A stretch of DNA of 64,000 bases from B46-G9 sp964581175 (GTDB lineage: Bacteria > Desulfobacterota > DSM-4660 > Desulfatiglandales > Desulfatiglandaceae), in assembly GCA_964581175.1 (NCBI GenBank), contig CAZONI010000009.1, positions 21,038 through 85,037 on the forward strand, read 5' to 3'. Position 1 is the first letter of the stretch. Each line of letters begins with the position of its first letter. A model generated the notes under the pieces. That model made no database searches. It worked only from the letters and a program-made list of their open reading frames with translations, and was not told the DNA's origin. A program made the position numbers and the translations under genes. Of this stretch, positions 39,695 to 48,710 are shown in pieces.

Positions 39695-40561
39695 CTACTC
39701 TCCTCTCATTAAGTGGTGCAGCAGCGCAGTAATGCGCTTCTTTAACCGGAGGGTAAAAAACATAGCTCGGTCTTTCCACAGATCTGATTTTCTTGAATTG
39801 AGTCCTGTCTTGCTTTTATGCCCACTCGCGACAGCATTCCCTTCGGACGCCGGCCTCCCCGTAGGCCGTCTTTTCTTTTCTTGACGTGCTGCATGCACCT
39901 GTTCTCCTGTATTGCACTCATGGATAGAGAGCCTGGGACAGAAATATCTTGTTTGTTCCCATCCCGGCAACTGCTGCAAATCAGAAAGAAATTGCCGTTT
40001 GGTCACATTGGACCGCTCATTCTGCCATGATCCGATGAACAGGATGTCCTCCAGGATAATACAATTTCCGCCTCTGCCAAAGTTCGGGCCTGAGTAGGTT
40101 CTCCAGACAACCAGGTCATCCCTCTTTTTTATTATTTCATATTTCTGGAGCCTGAACGCACCATCTTTTGGGACCCCGTTGATGGAGATGCCGCTCGTAG
40201 GCCTTCCACTCCTGTCTGAAAGGATGCCGCCTCTTTCATGCAGTCTTTTTTGTTCGAGGCCCCACAAATGCATTTCAACCTCCGTAACCCGTTTGCCGGT
40301 TTTGCAATGGAATACCTCAAGTCCTCTGCAGTAATACCTTGTTTTCGACCACTCCGGAAATTGCTTCAGATGATCGAAAAAATCTCTTTTCAAGTATCCG
40401 GGACGGTCACCTTCTGCCGGGCCGATGAACAGGATCATTCCTTTTCTGAAGCACTTTCCCTCTCGGAGCGCGCCCACCCCGAAATGTGCCTCCCAGCTCA
40501 ACCCGCCGGCGTCACCTTCAATTATTTTGTATTCGGCCAATCTGTAAACGGAGGCTTCCAT
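39695..40561 (-). CDS. Uncharacterised protein with two tandem copies of an ~85-residue domain
   Basis: 288 residues, no signal peptide. Two similar segments are visible, residues 10-92 ('YKIIEGDAGGLSWEAHFGVG' ... 'GKCFRKGMILFIGPAEGD' ... 'FFDHLKQFPEWSKTRYYCRG' ... 'CKTGKRV') and about 140-222 ('YEIIKKRDDLVVWRTYSGPN' ... 'GNCIILEDILFIGSWQNE' ... 'FLSDLQQLPGWEQTRYFCPR' ... 'CNTGEQV'), so the protein arose by internal duplication. A basic tail follows. I do not recognise the domain. It lies between the dihaem cytochrome and DUF4405 genes. Confidence 0.6.
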   Translation of the reverse strand: MEASVYRLAEYKIIEGDAGGLSWEAHFGVGALREGKCFRKGMILFIGPAEGDRPGYLKRDFFDHLKQFPEWSKTRYYCRGLEVFHCKTGKRVTEVEMHLWGLEQKRLHERGGILSDRSGRPTSGISINGVPKDGAFRLQKYEIIKKRDDLVVWRTYSGPNFGRGGNCIILEDILFIGSWQNERSNVTKRQFLSDLQQLPGWEQTRYFCPRLSIHECNTGEQVHAARQEKKRRPTGRPASEGNAVASGHKSKTGLNSRKSDLWKDRAMFFTLRLKKRITALLHHLMRGE

Positions 40562-40647
40562 TTCCCATATCTCCTCCGGTCATGCTTCCCAGTTTGCTGC
40601 TCTCCCATGCCTGCCGATTTGGCCTTCAGAGGTATTCTCCCTTCTGC

Positions 40648-41226
40648 TTACCTCGGGATCGATACATTATCGTCATCGTAGATCCCGTTTTCAGCAGTGG
40701 TGTGACAGGCCACGCAGTTGGACAGCGACCCGACGGGCTCTCGTTTAAGCACGGCGGGCCGAATTTCGTGGTGCTTGTGCTTGATATAGGGAATCTGGGT
40801 TATCCTTGACGGTGTTTGAGGCCCCAGGCTTCTCATAATCTTTGCAGATAGTCTCGCAGAGGAATAATCTGCGGCATTCACCCTCAGATATTCAGCGATT
40901 ATGTTCTTTGATTCCTCATCGAGATCGATGTCTTCCCCGAAATGTTCGGGCAGCCTCTCAAGAATCATATCCCACGACCCTGAGGGTAGTAATCCCGGTT
41001 GATAGGTGAAGTGACAACTACCGCAGTTTTTCGAGTACATCAGATTATCCACTACGGCCAGATTGTGTTTGCCATTATGACCGGAGCGCTTTCGTTCCCT
41101 TTTTTGATAGCGGTACCCTTTTCCATGGTCATCATCATCAGCCAAGGCTGCATAGAAGTCCCCGCTTGCTGTCAGCAAAAATACCAACAAAAACAAAATC
41201 CACTTATGCATTCGTATTCTGTTCAT
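40648..41226 (-). CDS. Dihaem cytochrome c (DHC-like)
   Basis: 192 residues. Signal peptide 'WILFLLVFLLTASGDFYAAL' then a charged region. Two haem sites: 'NCGSCHFTYQPGLLPSGSWD' and 'NCVACHTTAENGIYDDDN'. The spacing and the 'PGLLPSGSWDMILERLPEHF' stretch match the dihaem cytochrome c family often encoded next to small cytochrome b proteins. A periplasmic electron carrier. The next genes on the strand are the duplicated-domain protein and the DUF4405 cytochrome. Confidence 0.82.
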   Translation of the reverse strand: MNRIRMHKWILFLLVFLLTASGDFYAALADDDDHGKGYRYQKRERKRSGHNGKHNLAVVDNLMYSKNCGSCHFTYQPGLLPSGSWDMILERLPEHFGEDIDLDEESKNIIAEYLRVNAADYSSARLSAKIMRSLGPQTPSRITQIPYIKHKHHEIRPAVLKREPVGSLSNCVACHTTAENGIYDDDNVSIPR

Positions 41227-41362
41227 ATCGTATCCCTTTCATACTACGGGTTTCTCGAACCAAGGGTTTCAAATCCTTTGCAGCCGCACCCATGCTCTCT
41301 TTTGCATGGTTGCAGAGTTAAGCGGGACGATTTCCTATCTCAGTCGGCAGATATTTTAAACG

Positions 41363-41758
41363 CTAACAAAGGATGGATAGGTTTTGCAGGTAGACAGGCG
41401 ACGATGCGATTGCTCCCCGGTTAGAAGGAGAACAAGGATTCCTGAGGATAAGACAAGTGGAAGGAGAAACGAGGAAAGCGGACGGGATGAGTGCATTATC
41501 GAGGATTTTTACATTAAGCGGCTGGTGCCTGGAGTTGACTGCTTTAAGCGTTTGGCCCTTTTCCAACTGGCAGCCCTTACACGGAATACCTGAGCAACGC
41601 ATATGAAACAGAAAATTTACCTTTATCTCTGCGTCAGGCTGAAGACCATGCAGGCAGGCCTCTCCGCAAAAACACACCTCGGCCAATGCGCTGTTTGCGA
41701 AAACACCCAAGACCAGAAACATTGCAATCATTATGCTAGACGTTTTTCGATATCGCAT
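41363..41758 (-). CDS. Secreted Cys-rich protein of unknown function
   Basis: 131 residues. Signal peptide 'TSSIMIAMFLVLGVFANSAL' followed by 'AEVCFCGEACLHGLQPDAEI' and 'FHMRCSGIPCKGCQLEKGQT', giving at least seven Cys in about 35 residues; a single Cys also ends the chain. This may be a disulfide-rich or metal-binding periplasmic protein. I do not recognise a family. It lies 136 bp upstream of the dihaem cytochrome gene and on the same strand. Confidence 0.55.
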   Translation of the reverse strand: MRYRKTSSIMIAMFLVLGVFANSALAEVCFCGEACLHGLQPDAEIKVNFLFHMRCSGIPCKGCQLEKGQTLKAVNSRHQPLNVKILDNALIPSAFLVSPSTCLILRNPCSPSNRGAIASSPVYLQNLSILC

Positions 41759-42435
41759 AAGGTCATTACCAGTGGCATCACAAGAAGGTCACATCATTCT
41801 CTTTACTACCACGCAGCCACGGGCTGCAGAATAGACATCCAATCTCCAGAACGGCCGGTCGCTAGTGACAAGATCCTTGCACTCTTCTACCTCACATGAG
41901 GGCCATGGGGCAACAGCTTGATTTGTGAATCAGGAGATGATTATTCGCAATCGAAGTTGTGATAGACATATAGAAGGCACCTCCTTTATCGCAAAGGGCG
42001 TTATGAGTTGGTAAAGAGTACTGCAGCAAAAAAAACATCAACTGAATGAAGGTAGGATTGAATTATACGCGGTGATGAATCTTCCTGCAAGAAATACTTT
42101 TGACAACATAATCACCCTCAGACCGCCAGGTGCCGGGTCAGTCGGTTATCGAGAGCCGCCGCTCCTTTTTGCGCCTTGGGACCAACGAGATGCGAGAAAG
42201 CTGGGAACACCATGAACAGAGAAGTGCTGCAAGAGCCGTTTGCACCGGACCCCGCAAACGTCAGGTTCTGGTGTGAGATCTATCTGCAAGGACATGCTTC
42301 CTCTACACCCGGATAAGAGCGACCATCATGATGGCAAGGGCGATCGTGATAAGGACGGTGGCCTTGGGAAAGGGTTTGATGAGCCCCATTACTCTTGGGC
42401 GGTGGCGAGATCACGCCCCCACTTCCCAGGTCAGA
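41759..42435. other. Intergenic stretch downstream of the OYE-like reductase
   Basis: 677 bases. The only thing of note is a 28-codon minus-strand frame (42389-42303) reading 'MGLIKPFPKATVLITIALAI' then 'MMVALIRV', a possible single-helix membrane peptide without a good ribosome site. Otherwise I see nothing. Confidence 0.4.
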
Positions 42436-44373
42436 TTATATATCCCAGGCCGCCTTTGCCCCTTCTTCCGTTGCTTCTATAATGCGTCTCACTTCACGTG
42501 CATCGCCAACAACAAAGTGCCGGACGCCTCTCCCATCTAAGACCTTTTTCAAATCATCACGGGGTTTCATTCCCACGGCAAAAACCACCTGGTCAACAGG
42601 TGCGATTGTCTCTGTTTCTCCTTCGCTGACCGTTACCACCGAATCCTTTTGAATGCTTTCCACTCTGGTGTTAAAAAGAAACCGGCATTTCTCACGAAGA
42701 CGTTTATGAAGCATATAGCCGTGGGAAGCCAGCTTGGTAACCGGTGATCGCTTTAACATCTCAACCAGGGTGACATGGCTCCCTTTCTCGAGCAGAAAGT
42801 CGGCCGCCTCCATTCCGATCAATCCGCCGCCAATGACAACAACATTCTTCCCTGCCGGGACCGTTTTGTCGAGTATCTGCCATGCATCGCAGATCATGCT
42901 TAAATCGTTTCCCGGGATATCCGGGATAATCTTCTCTCCACCCGTGGCCAGGATGGCAACCTCCGGGTCTCCATCCTCTATCATCTTATGTGTAACCTCT
43001 GTATTGGTCTGAATCCGGACCCCTGCCTTTTCAACCTGGGATATGAGCCACGAGATCCATTCGCCATAGACCTGTTTAAAAGGCGCCTGGCTGGCAAAGC
43101 AGAGGTTTCCCCCTGCCCTGTCCTCTTTTTCAAACAGGCTCACCTCATGGCCCAGCCTCTTGGCCTCATAAGCGGCCGTCAAGCCGGCAGGTCCGGCCCC
43201 CACTATCCAGACGCTGTGGCGCTTTGGGGCAGGCCCTTCAGGATAGATCAATTCCTGCCCTGTTCTCGGGTTTATGGCGCAACGAATCGAACTGCCCGGC
43301 TCGAGAATCAATCGTTCAATGCATCCTTGGTTACAGGCGATACACTTCCGGATATCACCAGGGCGGCCCTCTTTGGCCTTGGTAAGAAAATAAGGGTCAG
43401 CCAGGTGCTGACGTCCAAAAGCTGTCAGGTCCGCATCCCCTCTGGCGATAACTTCGTCTGCCAGGCCCGGGTCGGTGAATCGCCCCACCGCAATCACGGG
43501 TACGTTTACGGATTCTTTAATCTTCTTTGCCCTCCAGACATTGAAACCGGGCTCGTATTCCGGTGGAGCACTGGTCACACCTCCGGGACTCCCATGTGTT
43601 CCCAGAGAGGCGTGAATACAATCCGCCCCGGCTTTGACAAGGTCGGGGAGAATTATCTGGACATCCTCAACCGTATATCCCCCCTTGATAAACTCCTCGG
43701 CTGAAATTCTCAACAAAACGGGAAAGTCTTCTCCAACGCTCTTACGGACCGATTCGAGCACCTCCACCACAAATCTGCCACGTTCCTTAAGGGTCTCGCC
43801 TCCATATTCATCTTTACGCTGATTCGTAAGGGCAGAGAGAAACTGAGCCAGAAGATACCCGTGGGCTCCGTGAACCTCTACGGCGTCAAACCCCGCCTCC
43901 CGGGCCCTTATGGCTGCCTGTCCGAATGCCGCAATAACCTCATGGATTAGATCTATGGACATCTCCTTTGGTTTCAAACGAAAAACCATGCTGGGAATGG
44001 CGGACGGGGCCACTGCCTCGCCTTTTGCAAGGAGAAGAGGATTCTCGCGCCCCGTATGGTGGAGTTGCAAGGCTGTCTTGCCGCCGGCCTCATGTATAAC
44101 GTCCGCAAGTCTCGTTAAGCCTGGAATGAATTTATCGTCATAAACGCCTAAATGCCCCTTCCCTGCTAAGCCTGTGGGATGCACGCAGCAGATCTCTGTG
44201 ATGATAAGAGCCGCCGCACCGCCACTGGCCATGTGTTTCATATATGCCAGATTCTCTTCGCTCACAAATGAGTTTCTGCTGAGAAAAGTGCCCATCGGCG
44301 GCATCACCACCCGGTTGGAAAGCTCCATAGCCCCGACCTTGATGGGAGAAAGCAAATGCTTTAGTGTGTCCAT
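42436..44373 (-). CDS. NADH:flavin oxidoreductase/NADH oxidase (2,4-dienoyl-CoA reductase-like)
   Basis: 645 residues. The N-terminal Old Yellow Enzyme barrel has 'NRVVMPPMGTFLSRNSFVSE', 'AREAGFDAVEVHGAHGYLLA' and 'LTNQRKDEYGGETLKERGRF'. A [4Fe-4S] site follows in 'RKCIACNQGCIERLILEPGS' with a further Cys in 'IRCAINP'. The C-terminal part has FAD ('VWIVGAGPAGLTAAYEAKRL') and NAD(P) ('VVVIGGGLIGMEAADFLLEK') domains. The domain set is that of FadH, BaiCD and related enoate reductases. The substrate is unknown. Clear ATG with AGGGA. Confidence 0.87.
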   Translation of the reverse strand: MDTLKHLLSPIKVGAMELSNRVVMPPMGTFLSRNSFVSEENLAYMKHMASGGAAALIITEICCVHPTGLAGKGHLGVYDDKFIPGLTRLADVIHEAGGKTALQLHHTGRENPLLLAKGEAVAPSAIPSMVFRLKPKEMSIDLIHEVIAAFGQAAIRAREAGFDAVEVHGAHGYLLAQFLSALTNQRKDEYGGETLKERGRFVVEVLESVRKSVGEDFPVLLRISAEEFIKGGYTVEDVQIILPDLVKAGADCIHASLGTHGSPGGVTSAPPEYEPGFNVWRAKKIKESVNVPVIAVGRFTDPGLADEVIARGDADLTAFGRQHLADPYFLTKAKEGRPGDIRKCIACNQGCIERLILEPGSSIRCAINPRTGQELIYPEGPAPKRHSVWIVGAGPAGLTAAYEAKRLGHEVSLFEKEDRAGGNLCFASQAPFKQVYGEWISWLISQVEKAGVRIQTNTEVTHKMIEDGDPEVAILATGGEKIIPDIPGNDLSMICDAWQILDKTVPAGKNVVVIGGGLIGMEAADFLLEKGSHVTLVEMLKRSPVTKLASHGYMLHKRLREKCRFLFNTRVESIQKDSVVTVSEGETETIAPVDQVVFAVGMKPRDDLKKVLDGRGVRHFVVGDAREVRRIIEATEEGAKAAWDI

Positions 44374-44383
44374 TTTCCCTACC

Positions 44384-44767
44384 TTATGTGGTTAGGTGAA
44401 TGCCGTAATAGCTTCCACCAGGTGGTTGGAATTGCTCATTTCTCATCTTCCAGCCTCGCGCCCCTTCGCTTTTCGCATCTCTGCCAATACAGGCCCCAAA
44501 CCAGACATGCCAGAACAATACAAAGGAGAGAAGCTCCGACTGATACCGCAAATTCGCGTCGCCTGAAAAGGCATATATCCCTATCGAAACGGCGACGACA
44601 ACAAGTATCCCGCATAGAGACCTTTTGAGTTCTCTCTTATAGGAGTATGTCTTTAGTTTGTAATCAGGAGGGCGTTGCGCATCTATCTTTTCGGTAATTC
44701 GAGCAAATACATAGATAGCTGCTATTCCCAAACCAAAAATCAATGCTACGATTATTGTATCTCTCAT
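44384..44767 (-). CDS. Small membrane protein of unknown function
   Basis: 127 residues with about three hydrophobic segments ('IIVALIFGLGIAAIYVFARI', 'LCGILVVVAVSIGIYAF', 'LLSFVLFWHVWFGACIG') and a polar tail. No motif recognised. The ribosome site is weak. It precedes the OYE-like reductase on the same strand with a 10 bp gap, suggesting cotranscription. Confidence 0.5.
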   Translation of the reverse strand: MRDTIIVALIFGLGIAAIYVFARITEKIDAQRPPDYKLKTYSYKRELKRSLCGILVVVAVSIGIYAFSGDANLRYQSELLSFVLFWHVWFGACIGRDAKSEGARGWKMRNEQFQPPGGSYYGIHLTT

Positions 44768-45069
44768 GATCTATTGCATACAATGACCCTGCGTCTGCCT
44801 CTGTTGGTTATGGATAATAGTCTCCAAAAATCCGGAGATGACAGAGGCCCAACCCTTTTCCGCGAAGCTGGGCCTCTGGTATTTTTCTCCTCTGCTCCCA
44901 ACCCTGTATAGTGCCAGCGCTGACCCCTATGCGAGGCATCGCCGGGATTTGGGCAGCCTCCTGTCAGCCGACGCGGACCCCAGCTAAATCCGCTGCGTCG
45001 TTCTCTATTGAGGAATTTGACAGGGCAGACAAACTCAATAGCGGAGGTTTTCAAGTCTTTTTCGTTCAG
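44768..45069. other. Intergenic with hairpin
   Basis: 302 bases between the ankyrin/WG gene and the small membrane protein. It contains the strong hairpin at 44842-44886, part of a roughly 110-base sequence that recurs at 48030-48140. Confidence 0.6.
44842..44886. terminator. Bidirectional terminator-like hairpin (copy a)
   Basis: CAGAGGCCCA (44842-44851) pairs perfectly with TGGGCCTCTG (44869-44878), followed by ATTTTT. It lies downstream of the ankyrin/WG gene. A similar hairpin is found at 48078-48110. Confidence 0.65.
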
Positions 45070-47751
45070 TTATCGCGCACCGGCCTTCTTAAGTACTTCA
45101 ACGACTTCGCTATGAAGCATCAACTCGGCGGTTTTCAGGGCAGTTAAATCAAGATCATTTCTTGCATTCAGATCAGCGCCGTTATCCATCAGCAGCTTGA
45201 CCATTCTGATGTCGCCGGCCCCGGCAACACGTATTAACGGTGTATAACCATTCGCATCCCTGGCATTAATATCCGCCCCTTGAGTAAGTAGAAATTTTGC
45301 CATTTTGTCACGGCCATTGAGCGCAGCAAGCATCAGGGCCGAGACTCCCTGGGCATTTTTGGCATTTACATCAGCGCCTTTTTGCAGCCAGGCTCTTACA
45401 CTGCGGACATCGCCCCTTTGTGCTGCGGACCTGAGGCCCGAATTCACTTCAAACGACGCGACCTTCACTTTTTGCAGGGCTCGCCAATCGGCCACCCATT
45501 TTTTTCTGTCTACGTTCCGTACTTCTGCTCGATCCTCATGAAACAAAAAGGCATTATCAAACTGAGGTTTGATCACAATTTTGCCTGTTCTGTCAACATA
45601 TCCCCATTTTTTCTTCTTATAACGTTCCCCCGTTTCAACGCAGGCCATCCCCTCACTGAAAGTCCACGCGCCCCAAAACCTCGGTTTGATAACGAATTTA
45701 CCCGACTTGTCGATATAACCATATTTTCCGGTCGTAATTTTTTTCTCAGTAAGGCCAACCGGTGCAAGTCCTTCGGAAAAATCATTGGCCGAGCTGAATT
45801 GCGGTTTGATGACAAACTTGCCGGTCTTATCTATAAACCCGTACCTCCCATCCATGCTTTTTGCCTGAGCCAGCCCTTCAATGAAGGGCCCCGTAAACAG
45901 GAACTGGGGCTCAATGACTATCTTATCTTCTTTGTTGATATATCCCCATTTTTTCCCAACCTTGACCTCCGCCAGTCCGTCTTTAAACGATGCCATCGCC
46001 TGATATTTTCCGGTTATGGCTTTGCCGGTTTTGTTGATACATTGCCATTTCATGTCAAATGTGTTTGGTCTCCCATATCCGACTATTGCCAAGCCATCGG
46101 AAAAGTCCCGGGCGCTGTCGTAATTGGCCTTTATTACCAACTCACCCTTCTTATTGATATATCCCCATTTGCCTTTGTCGGTTTGCACAGCCGCCAACCC
46201 TTCGAAAAATCCGTGGACACGCAAGAACTGAGGTCGTATTACAAATTCCCCCTCCTTGTTGATAAAGCCCCATCTGCCCAGATCGTTTACCGGGGCCAGG
46301 CCTTCACCGAAGCTCTCGGCTTCGTAAAACCTTGGTTCGATAACCATCTTTCCGGTCTTGTCCATATACCCCCATTTCGCGCCGCTTTTTACCGCTGCTA
46401 CTCCTTCGGAATAAGCACGTACATAAAGAAAGTACATCGGCACGATAATGTTGCCTTCGCGGTCGATAAAACCACTCGTTCCGTATTCATAACCACTGAC
46501 CAATTGATAAATCTCAGGTCTGATGGCTGCGGCGTCACGCACCGTCATGTCACGATCGGAAATAATTTCATATGTTTCCGCTCCCGCTTCCAACAGGGTG
46601 ATGATCGTATCCGGATGAGCAAACACGACAGCGAGTAATAAGGGCGTCAGCCGCATGACACTGCTACCGATCACGACCTTATGGCTCTTGGCATTATAGT
46701 CAGCGCCGGCTTTGATCAACGCCTTGACCGCTTCCAATTGGCTGCAGCGCGCAGCCATCATCAAAGGGGTCACACCCTTGGTGGTCTTCTCGTCCACTTT
46801 GGCGCCGCTTTCAAGGAGGATTTTGATGATCTGCATACTCCCGGCTGCTGCAGCTTCAAAAAGCGGCGTGATGCCGCTGTAGGGATCGCTCACATTCAGA
46901 TTTTTGGCGCTCACGTCTGCGCCTTTGGAAATCAAAAACCGCACCATATCAGTCTGTCCTTTGCGTGCGGCCCAATGCAACGGGGTGCCGATATCATCCC
47001 TACCGTTAATATCCGCGCCCGCTTGAAGTAAATACTGCACAACTTCTCTCTGCCCGTACCCGGCAGCAACACCCAAAACCAATTGTCCATCCATATTTCT
47101 GATATTGACGTCTACACCCTCTTGGACAAGTCTTTTGACAGTGCTAAGATCTCCCCGCGAAGCTGCTAACATGAACTGGCGACTGAACCGCTGGACTTTG
47201 GCCATATCGGGTTCACGGCGCCAGATAATCCCTTCACTGGTCACAACAGAATCTTGTCCGATGAGTTTTTCATACAGGGTGCATTGACGTTCTTCAACAG
47301 TGCCCCATTCATACCGCAGTGCGGCCTGATTCCACACCGTCTGGGGTCTTCTGACGGTGGTCCAATAGAGGCATTTGCCCTGTCGGGTTATTTCTTTTTT
47401 TGAGTATTGTTTATCTTTTAATAGCGTCACCAAATCGCCGCCACGGCTTGCGGCCTCTCGAAGGAGATCCGCCGTATGCTCATCCACATTGGAGACGGGT
47501 TGGCATTTCACCTTCTCGCCTTCCGGCAAACAGCGCTCAATGACATGTTCGACTTTTATGACTCCTAGTTTGGCGTAGCCCTTTTTGAGCAGCGCATCAC
47601 TAGCTTCCTTGCTAATCGTGGCTGATTGCGCGTGGGCGCCGAAGTCGCCCCGGATCAACGGTGCAAAATCAACCTGTCTGTTTCCGGCTATTTCCACACA
47701 CCCGCAGATAATGAATAGAAAAGACAGTAAAATCGCAGCACATTTCTTCAT
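45070..47751 (-). CDS. Lipoprotein-like ankyrin repeat / WG repeat protein
   Basis: 893 residues. A lipoprotein-like signal 'AILLSFLFIICGCVEIAGN' (second Cys as acylation site, imperfect lipobox) comes first. Five or six ankyrin repeats (about 185-420, such as 'DDIGTPLHWAARKGQTDMVR') follow, then nine WG repeats (about 425-740, such as 'GYMDKTGKMVIEPRF' and 'GFIDKTGKFVIKPQF'), and four more ankyrin repeats at the C-terminus. Both repeat types bind proteins, so a periplasmic or surface scaffold role is plausible; no enzyme motif is seen. The gene is flanked by similar hairpin repeats. A far-upstream promoter (TTGACA-N17-TAAGGT at 48224-48196) reads toward it. Confidence 0.85.
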   Translation of the reverse strand: MKKCAAILLSFLFIICGCVEIAGNRQVDFAPLIRGDFGAHAQSATISKEASDALLKKGYAKLGVIKVEHVIERCLPEGEKVKCQPVSNVDEHTADLLREAASRGGDLVTLLKDKQYSKKEITRQGKCLYWTTVRRPQTVWNQAALRYEWGTVEERQCTLYEKLIGQDSVVTSEGIIWRREPDMAKVQRFSRQFMLAASRGDLSTVKRLVQEGVDVNIRNMDGQLVLGVAAGYGQREVVQYLLQAGADINGRDDIGTPLHWAARKGQTDMVRFLISKGADVSAKNLNVSDPYSGITPLFEAAAAGSMQIIKILLESGAKVDEKTTKGVTPLMMAARCSQLEAVKALIKAGADYNAKSHKVVIGSSVMRLTPLLLAVVFAHPDTIITLLEAGAETYEIISDRDMTVRDAAAIRPEIYQLVSGYEYGTSGFIDREGNIIVPMYFLYVRAYSEGVAAVKSGAKWGYMDKTGKMVIEPRFYEAESFGEGLAPVNDLGRWGFINKEGEFVIRPQFLRVHGFFEGLAAVQTDKGKWGYINKKGELVIKANYDSARDFSDGLAIVGYGRPNTFDMKWQCINKTGKAITGKYQAMASFKDGLAEVKVGKKWGYINKEDKIVIEPQFLFTGPFIEGLAQAKSMDGRYGFIDKTGKFVIKPQFSSANDFSEGLAPVGLTEKKITTGKYGYIDKSGKFVIKPRFWGAWTFSEGMACVETGERYKKKKWGYVDRTGKIVIKPQFDNAFLFHEDRAEVRNVDRKKWVADWRALQKVKVASFEVNSGLRSAAQRGDVRSVRAWLQKGADVNAKNAQGVSALMLAALNGRDKMAKFLLTQGADINARDANGYTPLIRVAGAGDIRMVKLLMDNGADLNARNDLDLTALKTAELMLHSEVVEVLKKAGAR

Positions 47752-48710
47752 ACGACACCTCCCGTCTTGAACGTCGGAAACAGATAATGATACCTGATGG
47801 AGAACAGCGCTAATGTTTACTGAATTTCCCCGGATTCATTCTACAATCTTACACTCCCCATAGTTTTTATTCTTCACGATTCACTCGAAATGAGGCAAAC
47901 AAAAAGGGGGCAAGCCTTTACGGTTTATTACGACCTTCCAGGGTCACTATTTCGCCGATGGCCCTTTGATTTCAAGGCAATGAAAACCTTCAAATAGATA
48001 CGCTAAGAAAGCAGTGGCCCGCCGTCCGCCTCTTTTGGCTATACTTAAAAGCCTGCACGATATCCGGAAACAACAAAGGCCCAGTTCTTACTTAAGAGAA
48101 GCTGGGCCTCTGGTAGTTTCTCAATCCCCTTCACGATCTGACCCCTTGTTCTGAGGTTTACCCGGAGATTCCTTCAATGAAAACCGAAAATACCTTAGTC
48201 CTGTCGGCATGTTGTGTCAAGAGGTAATCCGGGAATGGTGAACAGTGATACCGTGCGCGGTCTCGTCTCTCACCTTTCCGATATTGAATCCGATGCCGCC
48301 TTATATCGAAACTTGAAAACCTGCCAGCCCCCATTTGCACACCAAAGAAGTCGTCCCGCACTGACGGGACACCCTCAAACTGAGCAACTCTCCACTGCAA
48401 GGCGAGGGGTTTTCAACCATTCCCGAAAGGGGCATTACTCTATGTTCACTTTCGAGACCTGCCATAAGATAACCAGACTCTGGGCGACCAGGACGTTTTG
48501 ATTGACTGGCAGGCGTCGGGTACGGTACACTCAAAATAAAATAAGAGTCCTTTGCGGCAGTGTGACGGGAGTTTCGTCTTTGGCTGGTCTGGCGGAAGAT
48601 CGCAGGCGGCCGTTTTCGATTCGTGGAAACAATCCTGTGAGCTGCTGCCGTCGGTACGCCCCTCGGGAATAACATGGCCGACGGGCCACTCAAAAGCAAG
48701 GAGATACACC
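47752..48710. other. Intergenic, about 960 bp
   Basis: No gene I can support. It holds the terminator-like hairpin at 48078-48110 and a sigma-70-like minus-strand promoter at 48196-48224. A minus-strand frame at 48158-48400 lacks recognisable protein character. Confidence 0.5.
48078..48110. terminator. Terminator-like hairpin (copy b)
   Basis: AGGCCCAG (48078-48085) pairs with CTGGGCCT (48103-48110); the stem top and flanks resemble copy a at 44842. T-rich on the minus strand side (TTTGTTGTTT). Confidence 0.55.

Noticed and set aside
42303..42389. 28-residue hydrophobic peptide on the minus strand
   Set aside because: It has the look of a single membrane helix but no clear ribosome site or known homologue; kept only as a note in the intergenic entry.
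48158..48400. 80-codon minus-strand frame upstream of the ankyrin/WG gene
   Set aside because: Biased composition, no ribosome site, and a promoter-like sequence lies inside it.
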